The position numbers and the translations under genes were made by a program. A stretch of 7,990 nucleotides of DNA, taken from NCBI GenBank assembly GCA_018665505.1, contig JABJCS010000649.1, positions 1 to 7,990 on the forward strand, read 5' to 3'. The notes under the pieces are model-generated. The model worked only from the letters and a program-made list of their open reading frames with translations. It had not been told where the DNA came from and searched no databases. This DNA comes from Alphaproteobacteria bacterium. Lineage in GTDB: Bacteria; Pseudomonadota; Alphaproteobacteria; UBA8366. This document shows, piece by piece, positions 1-6,432 of the stretch. Every line of letters begins with the position of its first letter. Position 1 is the first letter of the stretch.

Positions 1-646
1 ATAAGGCTTGCGCGGCTGCCCGCTCGGCCACTCGTTTGGATGTCCCGCTACCTTCGGCGACCTCCCAGCCCTCGACGCTCACCGTCACGGTAAAGACCGG
101 CGCGTGATCCGGTCCTTCGCGCCCCACGGTTCGATAATCCGGCAATGGCAGCCCCTTACCCTGAGCCAGTTCTTGCAAGATGGTTTTCGCGTCTTCAGGT
201 GGTCGTGGCGGCGCGTTGAGTCTGTCGGTCCAATAGCGTGCGATAAATTCCTGCGCCACTTCAATGCCACCATCGCGGTACATTGCGGCGATCAGCGCTT
301 CGCAGACATCCGACAATATCGCATCATTTTCTTGACCACCCGAGTCCACTTCACCGCGGCTCATCAGGATATGGCGACCTATATCCGCTTCGCGCGCGAC
401 ATCCGCCAAAGTTTCACGACGCACAAGATCCGCATGACGCTTTGCCAAGGGTCCTTCAGCTTCATCGGGATACGCTTCCAGCAACAAATCGGCAACCGTG
501 AAACCAAGAACCCTGTCGCCCAAGAATTCCAATCTTTCGTAGCTGGCACGGCCGTTCAGAGCGACGCTGCGATGGGTTAACGCCTGCTCAAGCAGCGCCT
601 CGGAACCAAACTCATGCCCCAGGGCTTGTTTCAAGTCATTATCCAT
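1..646 (-). CDS. rnc: Ribonuclease III (3' end cut by window edge)
   Basis: Endoribonuclease that cuts double-stranded RNA and matures the rRNA precursor, acting in the cytoplasm as a Mg2+-dependent homodimer. The visible 215 residues contain the family signature ERLEFLGDRV (residues 37-46). The acidic catalytic set is present: E40 and D44 in the signature, E64 in the DEAEG segment, and D113 and E116 in DVCEAL. A C-terminal double-stranded-RNA-binding domain starts near residue 152 and runs to the window edge, with the GTSKRVAERAAAQAL helix visible. By family length only about 10-20 residues are missing. The start is the ATG at 646, since the protein then begins just before the conserved THRS helix (24-27); its Shine-Dalgarno is weak (AAGCAAG). 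It lies 57 bases downstream of lepB on the same strand, the usual alphaproteobacterial order, so co-transcription is likely. An in-frame GTG 14 codons upstream is a less likely start. Confidence 0.97.
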   Translation of the reverse strand, partial: MDNDLKQALGHEFGSEALLEQALTHRSVALNGRASYERLEFLGDRVLGFTVADLLLEAYPDEAEGPLAKRHADLVRRETLADVAREADIGRHILMSRGEVDSGGQENDAILSDVCEALIAAMYRDGGIEVAQEFIARYWTDRLNAPPRPPEDAKTILQELAQGKGLPLPDYRTVGREGPDHAPVFTVTVSVEGWEVAEGSGTSKRVAERAAAQAL

Positions 647-703
647 ATCTTGCTTTATACACGACCCGATCGAGTTCTGCGAACCCACGCGACAACGAGG
701 CGC

Positions 704-1510
704 CTAATCGATACCATCGAAGAAACGTCCGAACCGCCATCCCCACAGCTCGAAGAACCAAGTCTCCTGCGGTTTGGAGAAAAACAGAAACTCTGCTCGT
801 CCGACCAAATTTTCATACGGCACCGTCCAACCGAAACGGCTATCGAGAGAGTTGTCGCGGTTGTCGCCCATGGCGAAAAAATGACCTGCGGGAACCGAGA
901 ATTCAGGCGTATTGTCCATCCGGCCGAAATCGCCTTCGGCCTCGATCAACTCATGACGGCGGCCATTCGGCAAAGTTTCAAGATACTTCGCGACCTTGAG
1001 CGCCCCATACCGCTTTTCGCCGAAAGTGTGCTCACCTATCTTTAAGCGGCGAACAGGCTCACCATTAATGTGCAAAACACCGGAGACGACCTGGATCCGG
1101 TCGCCAGGCAAACCGACGATTCGTTTGATGTAGTCTTTTTCAAAATTGCTGTCTCGGACAGGATACTTAAACACCGCGACATCGCCGCGTTCCGGGGCAC
1201 TCCCAAGCACTCTTCCTTCGAACAGCGGCAGGCTAAAGGGCAGCGAATGCCGACTGTAACCATATGAAAATTTGGAGACGAATAGATAGTCGCCGATCAA
1301 GAGAGTGGGAATCATCGAGCCGGATGGAATACTAAACGGCTCGTACGCAAAGGTTCTAATTCCGACGGCAATCACTACCGCGTATACGACGGTACGGGCC
1401 AGCTCTATGAAATCCGCCGCCTTGTCGCGAAACCCCTTGGGCGCCGCGCCGTTCGGCATCTCTGCATTGTCAGATTCCATACGCGCACTCGATAGCCGTT
1501 TACCGGCCAT
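704..1510 (-). CDS. lepB: Signal peptidase I
   Basis: Membrane-bound serine/lysine protease that removes signal peptides from exported preproteins on the periplasmic side of the inner membrane. The 268-residue sequence has one N-terminal transmembrane segment (about 36-55). It is followed by the catalytic serine box IPSGSMIPTL (nucleophile S65), the lysine box YIKRIVGLPGD (general base K129) and the C-terminal signature GDNRDNSLDSR (215-225). All catalytic residues are intact, and the length is normal for a one-membrane-segment enzyme. The start at 1510 is preceded by AAGG seven bases upstream. An alternative ATG at codon 11 also has a modest GAG and would lose only a polar N-terminus, so the start is less certain than the identity. 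It sits between a histidine kinase gene (62-base gap) and rnc (57-base gap). No terminator is seen in either gap, which suggests shared transcription. Confidence 0.97.
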   Translation of the reverse strand: MAGKRLSSARMESDNAEMPNGAAPKGFRDKAADFIELARTVVYAVVIAVGIRTFAYEPFSIPSGSMIPTLLIGDYLFVSKFSYGYSRHSLPFSLPLFEGRVLGSAPERGDVAVFKYPVRDSNFEKDYIKRIVGLPGDRIQVVSGVLHINGEPVRRLKIGEHTFGEKRYGALKVAKYLETLPNGRRHELIEAEGDFGRMDNTPEFSVPAGHFFAMGDNRDNSLDSRFGWTVPYENLVGRAEFLFFSKPQETWFFELWGWRFGRFFDGID

Positions 1511-1572
1511 AGGGCCGCCTTGAAGGTTGCGCCAATGTGGTCGGCAAGTCCGCGATAGTCAAGCGCATCCGA

Positions 1573-3624
1573 TTAGCGCACCTCTTTCAACCCTGATGGA
1601 TCAGGCAAAAACAACGCGATCCGAGTGCCCACTCCAAGTTCGCTTTCGATACTCATGTGCCCGCCGTGCATTTTGACCAATCCATCAGCGATCGACAGGC
1701 CCAATCCCCAGCCCCGTTCGTCGGATTGCAGATTCGCGGTGCCCGTCCGAAAAGACTCCGTGATGGTCGGCAATTGGTCCGCCGCAATTCCGACGCCCGT
1801 ATCCGCGACGGTAACCTCCACGCCACCATCTGCGGTGTTGGCAGTGACGGTAACGCTGCCACCATCTAACGTAAATTTCACGGAGTTGGTCAGTAGGTTC
1901 AAAAGAATCTGTTTGAAGGCCCGTTTATCCAAAGACACAAAGAGAGGTTCCGTGGAGATTTTTATTGTCAATGTAATGCGCTTACGAGCAGCACGCTCCG
2001 ACATAATCTCAACGCAATCAACGATTAATTCTCCGATCGCAACGGTTTCTCGATGCAATCTCCACTGGCCTGCCTCGATCGCCGATACATCCAGCATATC
2101 GTTCACCAGAGCCAACAGATGCTCAGCGCTGGTATGAATATCCGACGCGTATTCCAAATATTTCCTACCGCCCAACGGTCCAAAGAGTTCTCCTCGCAGC
2201 ACCTCCGAAAATCCCAAGATTGCATTGAGGGGTGTGCGCAGTTCGTGACTCATCGTGGCTAGAAAGTGGCTCTTGGCATGATTGGCAAGCTCCGCGACTT
2301 TCGAACTCTCGGCATGTTCGGCCTCGATCTTCTTTCGGGCGGTGATATCGATCGCAAGCGTAACCGTGCTTCCATCTGGTAATTTTTGCTCGTCAACCAG
2401 CATCCAAACCCCGTCTTCTCTGGCCAATTCCACTGGTTCAGTCGGGGACCGATGACGCGCAATTCGTTCCTGAAGCCAACGATCATCATCCGCGTCGATT
2501 TCCGGAAACGCACCAGCTCGGAACAATCGACGTTGATGCTCCGCAAACGATATCCCAGGCTCGAGGGCATCCGGAGCGATACTATTGAACTCTCTATATC
2601 GTTGATTACAAACGACCATACGATCATCAGGGTCCCACAAGACAAACAGCTCATCCAATGCTTCAATGGCTGACGACAGCAGAGTTTGCGCTCGATCTGC
2701 CGCCAGCCTCGCCTGTACTTCCGCGGTCAGGTCAGAGCCCGTTCCGCGATAACCTCGAAATGTCCCATCCTCGTCAAATACAGGGATTCCATCGGCCTTC
2801 AGCCATTTTTCACCGTCTGGCCCGCGCCGCAGGAAAACAAAATCCTTGAACGGCTCGCGCCGCCTCAAGGTTTCCAAATGCTCTTCCCACGGAATGGATG
2901 GCTCCTCCGGCGCGCCAATCTCCGCGCGAGTCTTCCCGTAATGCCATTCAGGCGCCACGCCGGTCACCGTCTCAACATTCGAAGAGAACCAAGTGTAGCG
3001 AAGGTTCTCGTCCATTTCCCAGAACCAATCCGATGTCGCCATCGCGAAATCTTCGAAGCGCTGCCTGCTCTCCAGCAGTTGGCTTTCCAATTGGTTATGC
3101 TCAAGTTCGGAGCCCGCTCTGAGTGCTACGATCTGCAACAGGGTCTGTACCAATCCCGGATTGGAAAGCGGGGCCGTGTCCATAACCGCAATTAGGCCGA
3201 GCGGCTTCCCCTCACCCGTCCACAGCGGAATGCCGGCGTAACTTTCTGCCCCCATCTGTGCCAATAGATCGTCGGTTGGAAACTGCTGTTGGATTTTGTC
3301 GACGTAGCAACACATATCGCGACCGACCACATTCTCACAGGGCGTCCCAACCAGATCGTACTCAATATTCCTGACGATTTCGCCGTTGGCGTATAAAGCA
3401 ATGGTTTCGACGGTCTCTCCCGCTCCATCCGCGATCTTATCGACAAAGGCATAGGACACACCGAGAGATTCGGCCAAATGCGTCACCAATGCGCTGAAGA
3501 ATTCTTCTTGAGTAGAGCGCCACGCGCGTTGCGCGATAAACCGTAAGGTCGCGTCAACCGCTGCATTGTCCGATACCGGTGGGACTTTTACCTTTCCAAC
3601 ATCGTCGGTACGGATTGGTCCCAA
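1573..3624 (-). CDS. Cytoplasmic GAF-PAS-PAS sensor histidine kinase
   Basis: Two-component sensor kinase that autophosphorylates on histidine and passes the phosphate to a response regulator not encoded here. Domain order in 683 residues: GAF-like sensor (about 25-175), first PAS with PAC (about 187-305; the FRGYRGTGSDLT end is typical), second PAS (about 315-430), HisKA dimerisation domain with phospho-acceptor H460 in SHELRTPLN, and HATPase. The HATPase shows an N box with N580 in LLTNSVKFT, G1 VADTGVGI (606-613) and G2 GWGLGLSIADG (638-648). No membrane segment is present, so it should be cytosolic and sense an intracellular signal, possibly through a bound small molecule or cofactor. The start is TTG at 3624. 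An in-frame TGA lies seven to nine bases upstream, and the first in-frame ATG is far inside the protein (codon 195), so no ATG start is possible. It precedes lepB and follows an intergenic region with a CtrA-like box. The signal and partner are not identifiable. Confidence 0.93.
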   Translation of the reverse strand: MGPIRTDDVGKVKVPPVSDNAAVDATLRFIAQRAWRSTQEEFFSALVTHLAESLGVSYAFVDKIADGAGETVETIALYANGEIVRNIEYDLVGTPCENVVGRDMCCYVDKIQQQFPTDDLLAQMGAESYAGIPLWTGEGKPLGLIAVMDTAPLSNPGLVQTLLQIVALRAGSELEHNQLESQLLESRQRFEDFAMATSDWFWEMDENLRYTWFSSNVETVTGVAPEWHYGKTRAEIGAPEEPSIPWEEHLETLRRREPFKDFVFLRRGPDGEKWLKADGIPVFDEDGTFRGYRGTGSDLTAEVQARLAADRAQTLLSSAIEALDELFVLWDPDDRMVVCNQRYREFNSIAPDALEPGISFAEHQRRLFRAGAFPEIDADDDRWLQERIARHRSPTEPVELAREDGVWMLVDEQKLPDGSTVTLAIDITARKKIEAEHAESSKVAELANHAKSHFLATMSHELRTPLNAILGFSEVLRGELFGPLGGRKYLEYASDIHTSAEHLLALVNDMLDVSAIEAGQWRLHRETVAIGELIVDCVEIMSERAARKRITLTIKISTEPLFVSLDKRAFKQILLNLLTNSVKFTLDGGSVTVTANTADGGVEVTVADTGVGIAADQLPTITESFRTGTANLQSDERGWGLGLSIADGLVKMHGGHMSIESELGVGTRIALFLPDPSGLKEVR

Positions 3625-3711
3625 TTCCCATCACCGCCGATTGTATCGGTGGCGCCCCTCGTAGTTCGGTTAACCATAGATCTTTGACCAACAAAGCATC
3701 GCAAAAATCCA

Positions 3712-3726
3712 TTAACACCGTGTTAA
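3712..3726. promoter_or_regulatory. CtrA-type box (TTAA-N7-TTAA) upstream of the histidine kinase
   Basis: The sequence TTAACACCGTGTTAA is a perfect 7+1+7 palindrome. It fits the full CtrA consensus TTAA-N7-TTAA, with the following C present on the plus strand. It is centred about 95 bases upstream of the kinase TTG start, a sensible distance for control of that gene. CtrA is the DNA-binding response regulator that controls cell-cycle and motility genes in Alphaproteobacteria. That it acts here is an inference from the motif and its position. Another repressor that binds a symmetrical operator could equally use it. Confidence 0.55.
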
Positions 3727-3754
3727 CAGTCAGCCATGACAATACCTCAATGCC

Positions 3755-3775
3755 TACGATTCTGGTCTAATCGTA
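3755..3775 (-). terminator. Weak stem-loop just downstream of the CHAT gene
   Basis: TACGATT and AATCGTA form a perfect 7-base inverted repeat around a 7-base spacer, beginning ten bases after the CHAT stop codon on the leftward transcript. The position suits a transcription terminator. However, the stem is AT-rich and no U tract follows it in the leftward direction, so intrinsic termination would be inefficient. It might instead protect the transcript end or bind a dimeric regulator. Confidence 0.3.
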
Positions 3776-3784
3776 AAATTTCAC

Positions 3785-5827
3785 TCAATCTAATGCGCCC
3801 GTTAGATTAAAAGCTGACCAGAAAAAGGGATGCCGATATTTTTGGCGCGTCGTAAGCAGAGCCCGTCGCAAAGCACGCGCCTTACCCCCTTTTGTCAATT
3901 CGCTGTAAAACGTCTTCATCAATAACGCTGTCGCGTCGTCGGAAACGGGCCAGAGACTGGCAACGATTGATTTCGCCCCTGCATACAAAAACCCACGTGT
4001 CAGGCCAATCACATCGTCTCCGGATTTAATATCGCCGATCCCGGTCTCGCACGCGCTGAGCGTCACCATCTCGGCGTTCAATCGCAAGGTGTATAGTTCA
4101 TCGACCGTCAGGTCGCCATCTTGCCCACCGCCCGCGGCGAGGAGCATCCTCGATTTCAACGGGTTGGCCGGGTTGAATTCCCCGTGGCTGGCTAAATGCA
4201 AATATTTGAAGCTTGGCGCAAACTTCCTGAAATTTGCCTCCGACGCCAGGTTCCGCAACAACACACGAGACTCCCGCCATCCATGATCGATGGCTCGGGC
4301 TTCCGCTTCTGCGCCGGGCAGATTGAGCTTCGCATCTCCACGATCCGGATTTCCGAATGCCAGCAACCCGCTCGATGCCACCGATTTCTTGTCGAGGAAC
4401 TTCAGTACGGATGCGCTTGGCAGCAATCTGATTTCAAACCGTTCGATCAGACTTTTATCGCCATCGTTCAGTGCTGCGAAGGGTAAATAGTGAAGCGGAC
4501 CATGCGGCACCACAGTCAATGTCTTCCCCTGTAATTTAGCACCAAACGGTCGAATGAGCCTGTCATAAACCCGTCGCGTCGCTTTGTTGTGCGCGCCGGA
4601 GCGGAAGTTCTGTATGGCCGATCTCAACGCGGCGACGTCGTCGGCGAGATGTCGACCGTCGAGTTTGGTGGCACTGACAGTCTTATGGGTCACGACAAAG
4701 GCAAACAGCGTATCGCCGTGTCCGAAATATTCTATCAGCACTTCCTCCGGAGACAGAAGGCTGCTGATATCGGCCGCATTTTCACGCCCGACGGTCACTA
4801 AGGACGCCAATTCAGGGGACGCGGTTTCCAATGATTGGCGGATGTTTTCGATCTGCACGCCGCGCGTTGCCGCTCCCTTTTCGGTTTGCGACGCCAACTG
4901 AATGGATTTGCGCTCGAGGCTATCCAATTGGCGCACGAGATCGGCCGTCCCCGCCGCCCCGTTCGTTCCGCCGAAATCACGATGCGACGCCAACATATCG
5001 ACCAACGCCCGAGCCTTGGCCCGCTCCACATATTCGAACGCTTCGGGCAGTCGCCCATCGGCCACCAAGAGCGCCACCATATCGCCGTAAACGCCAATCT
5101 TGTTGCCAACAAATCCAAGCTTGTAATCGTCTTTGCGCAGTCCCGACCGTTGGCTTTCCAAGACGACAATCGCCTCGCCAAAGTATCTCCGTGCTTGATT
5201 GCGATCACCGTCTTGTAACGCGATTAACGCCCGCTCGTGCAAGAGCCGGAAGTGCAAATCGGCCAATCCGGGTATTTGCGGTTCATTCAGCAAGGTATCG
5301 TACCCCTGCCGCGCCACATCAATATGCCCAGCCTTAAAAGCGCTGCGATACAACATGACCTTGGTTGGAAGCTCGGTCACGAACTTCATTCCGTCCGACG
5401 TTGTTCCCGCCATGGCGTAGACCAGCGGCTCTAATAGCGGTTTGTACGCGAACAACGTGGTCTCCAGTATAGCGTCCGAGATTTTCGTCAAACCGCTGCG
5501 GTCATCCCGCGTGAATGTGTCATAGGCCCGCGCATACTCACCCACCTGATAATAACTCTCGCCAAGCCAACGCCGGAGCGTCGCTAATTCATAAGCGTTC
5601 TCAACCGTCGATTTTTCCGTTTGATCGTAGAGCTTTTGCAATTGCGCGCGATGATGTCTGGCATTTTCCGTGTTGCCGCGGCGCGCCTCGACAATCGCCA
5701 TCAATCCGTATGGCTCCGTCCGCGCCATTCGCCGGGAAAGTTCCCCGCGATAGCTGTCCTTCGCGTTCGGATTGTTCAGGCCCAAAGTTGCGATCGTCGT
5801 ATAGAGGGCCAATCCTTGGTTCAGCAA
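3785..5827 (-). CDS. TPR-CHAT domain protein (caspase/separase-like), probable 3' part of a frameshifted gene
   Basis: A 680-residue ORF with two halves. The N-terminal part (about 1-290) is helical with tetratricopeptide-like repeats, for example WLGESYYQVGEYARAYDTF (87-105) and IALQDGDRNQARRYFGEAI (202-220). The C-terminal part (about 360-680) is a CHAT domain: PHGPLHYLPFAAL (441-453), the catalytic histidine in HLASHGEF (H548), the catalytic cysteine in LSACETG (C593), then DDVIGLTRGFLYAGA and the HPFFWSAFNLTG end. The His-Cys pair suggests an active cysteine protease; the substrate is unknown. The ORF opens with TTG (5827) and has no ATG or Shine-Dalgarno nearby. Its frame continues sensibly for another 12 codons upstream (KAYAASNRDPRI), into the point where the preceding lipoprotein ORF loses sense. 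I infer that this is the main part of one TPR-CHAT lipoprotein of about 832 residues. A separate protein translated by coupling from the 7-base overlap is possible but less likely. Confidence 0.85.
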   Translation of the reverse strand: MLNQGLALYTTIATLGLNNPNAKDSYRGELSRRMARTEPYGLMAIVEARRGNTENARHHRAQLQKLYDQTEKSTVENAYELATLRRWLGESYYQVGEYARAYDTFTRDDRSGLTKISDAILETTLFAYKPLLEPLVYAMAGTTSDGMKFVTELPTKVMLYRSAFKAGHIDVARQGYDTLLNEPQIPGLADLHFRLLHERALIALQDGDRNQARRYFGEAIVVLESQRSGLRKDDYKLGFVGNKIGVYGDMVALLVADGRLPEAFEYVERAKARALVDMLASHRDFGGTNGAAGTADLVRQLDSLERKSIQLASQTEKGAATRGVQIENIRQSLETASPELASLVTVGRENAADISSLLSPEEVLIEYFGHGDTLFAFVVTHKTVSATKLDGRHLADDVAALRSAIQNFRSGAHNKATRRVYDRLIRPFGAKLQGKTLTVVPHGPLHYLPFAALNDGDKSLIERFEIRLLPSASVLKFLDKKSVASSGLLAFGNPDRGDAKLNLPGAEAEARAIDHGWRESRVLLRNLASEANFRKFAPSFKYLHLASHGEFNPANPLKSRMLLAAGGGQDGDLTVDELYTLRLNAEMVTLSACETGIGDIKSGDDVIGLTRGFLYAGAKSIVASLWPVSDDATALLMKTFYSELTKGGKARALRRALLTTRQKYRHPFFWSAFNLTGALD

Positions 5828-6282
5828 AATCCGTGGGTCGCGATTCGATGCCGCATAGGCCTTTTCGCGGCATAGAGGTAGGCTTTATCGAAATTGCCAA
5901 GCGCAATGAACTTCTTGGCTTCGATCCCATTCAATAAGATGTCGATATAGTCTTTCGTGTAGGTGCCAAACCCGCCGCCCGCATCGAAGGTCTCCGTATA
6001 GGCGCGACGCATTAAAGGCGCCATGCATTGATCGACGTCGGAGAACCGCTGCAATGAAAGCAATGCCGCGCAAACACTGTAGTGGTTTTCCACCGACATC
6101 TCGGCATAGGAGCCGCCACTCGACTTGGCCGCACCGGCATAATCACCACCGGTCAGCTTTCGCGCCGCTCCCGTGACGCACGACGCCAGAATACCACACA
6201 TGAAAACCGCCACAGCTGGCCACAGCCAAATCATGACCCTAGGAGATGAGTTCTCGACATTTTGGTGGGATTTCGGCTTCAT
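5821..6282 (-). CDS. Lipoprotein with TPR-like sequence, probable 5' part of the split TPR-CHAT gene
   Basis: A 153-residue ORF. The N-terminus has basic residues (K2, K4, R15), a hydrophobic core (17-33) and a lipobox LASC with C35, so it is predicted to be exported, cleaved by signal peptidase II and lipid-anchored. The mature part is helical with TPR-like units, such as YSVCAALLSLQRFSDVDQC and KFIALGNFDKAYLYAAK. The last 13 residues (RPMRHRIATHGFC) are unlike the rest and arise after the A-run at 5862-5865. A one-base change there joins the ORF to the CHAT frame. The ATG at 6282 is preferred because it gives a normal signal peptide and has purine-rich AGAAAGAA upstream. ATGs at 6390, 6384 and 6375 would bury the signal peptide behind a cysteine-rich 36-residue extension. 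Alone it matches no family I recognise. Confidence 0.7.
   Translation of the reverse strand: MKPKSHQNVENSSPRVMIWLWPAVAVFMCGILASCVTGAARKLTGGDYAGAAKSSGGSYAEMSVENHYSVCAALLSLQRFSDVDQCMAPLMRRAYTETFDAGGGFGTYTKDYIDILLNGIEAKKFIALGNFDKAYLYAAKRPMRHRIATHGFC
5862..5865 (-). other. Frameshift point joining the lipoprotein and CHAT frames
   Basis: The leftward sequence reads GCG-AAA-AGG in the lipoprotein frame, and the CHAT frame is shifted by minus one. Adding one A to the run of four gives GCG-AAA-AAG-GCC-TAT, and the product reads through as AYLYAAKKAYAASNRD into the CHAT ORF, about 832 residues from the ATG at 6282. A two-base loss would also restore it. The CHAT frame has a TAA just upstream of this point, so that frame is open only after the junction. 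The site is not a canonical X-XXY-YYZ slippery heptamer. A sequencing or assembly error in a homopolymer, or a real inactivating indel, therefore seems more likely than programmed recoding. Confidence 0.7.
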
Positions 6283-6428
6283 GCTGTTCTTTCTTTTGTA
6301 TGCCAAAGGTAAGGAAACCCGATCACAATAATATGGAAAGCACGAACAGATTTTTCCACATTGTGAACACTGCATTACGACCATTTGCACGCGAGACTAT
6401 CGATGACCGGTGACACGGATATTTCCAA
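6283..6428. promoter_or_regulatory. Divergent intergenic region between the CHAT locus and kdgK
   Basis: This 146-base gap separates the leftward lipoprotein/CHAT locus from the rightward kdgK-eda pair, so promoters for both must lie here or inside the genes. A leftward TTGTGA (plus-strand TCACAA at 6323-6328) is a possible -35 element for the lipoprotein, but its -10 is unconvincing. A rightward TTGTGA at 6361-6366 is likewise only suggestive. No strong operator palindrome was seen. Confidence 0.4.
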
Positions 6429-6432
6429 ATGA
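6403..6432 (+). CDS. Possible 9-codon leader ORF coupled to kdgK
   Basis: ATG at 6403 opens a short ORF, MTGDTDISK, whose TGA overlaps the kdgK start codon as ATGA. A GAG lies about eight to ten bases before its ATG, whereas kdgK itself has no convincing Shine-Dalgarno at normal spacing. This would suit translational coupling, in which ribosomes that end the leader restart on kdgK. The arrangement is visible, but its use is an inference, and an ORF this short can easily arise by chance. Confidence 0.25.
   Translation: MTGDTDISK

Larger units (their letters stand above)
3625..3784. other. Intergenic region between the CHAT gene and the kinase gene
   Basis: This 160-base gap lies downstream of the CHAT gene and upstream of the histidine kinase, both leftward. 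It is visibly more AT-rich than the flanking genes. It contains a CtrA-like palindrome (3712-3726), a second 7-base inverted repeat (3755-3775) and an extra GTTAAC half-site-like hexamer (3669-3674). The kinase promoter should lie here, but no clear -35/-10 pair could be picked. A short leftward open frame starting at the ATG at 3742 is not in the kinase frame and resembles nothing recognisable. Confidence 0.6.

Noticed and set aside
8..580. 190-codon rightward ORF opposite rnc
   Set aside because: It lies wholly antisense to a clear RNase III gene whose signature and catalytic residues are intact, and its translation matches nothing recognisable.
647..703. lepB and rnc are in the same frame with no stop in the 19 codons between, so amber readthrough would give a fusion
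   Set aside because: Nineteen codons open by chance is common, both proteins have complete normal termini, and a membrane protease fused to RNase III makes little sense.
1511..1572. Search for remnants of acpS/pdxJ or a terminator between the kinase and lepB
   Set aside because: The frame after the kinase stop stays open for a while, but its translation resembles no known family, and no stem-loop with a T-run is visible.
1625..2137. 170-codon rightward ORF opposite the histidine kinase
   Set aside because: It is antisense to the HisKA/HATPase region; its low-complexity Ser/Thr/Pro-rich translation reflects the complementary codons of the kinase.
5862..5868. Programmed -1 ribosomal frameshift at the A-run
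   Set aside because: The in-frame context is GCG-AAA-AGG, which is not a canonical slippery heptamer, and no obvious downstream stem-loop was found; it is kept only as an alternative to an indel or sequencing error.
6352..6360. TTTTCCACA, which fits the relaxed DnaA-box pattern
   Set aside because: It is a single isolated match to a degenerate 9-mer, with no cluster of boxes, AT-rich unwinding region or replication genes nearby.
6283..6390. Cysteine-rich 36-residue N-terminal extension of the lipoprotein ORF (start at 6390)
   Set aside because: It would place the signal peptide and lipobox internally; the ATG at 6282 gives a normal lipoprotein signal and has a purine-rich ribosome site.
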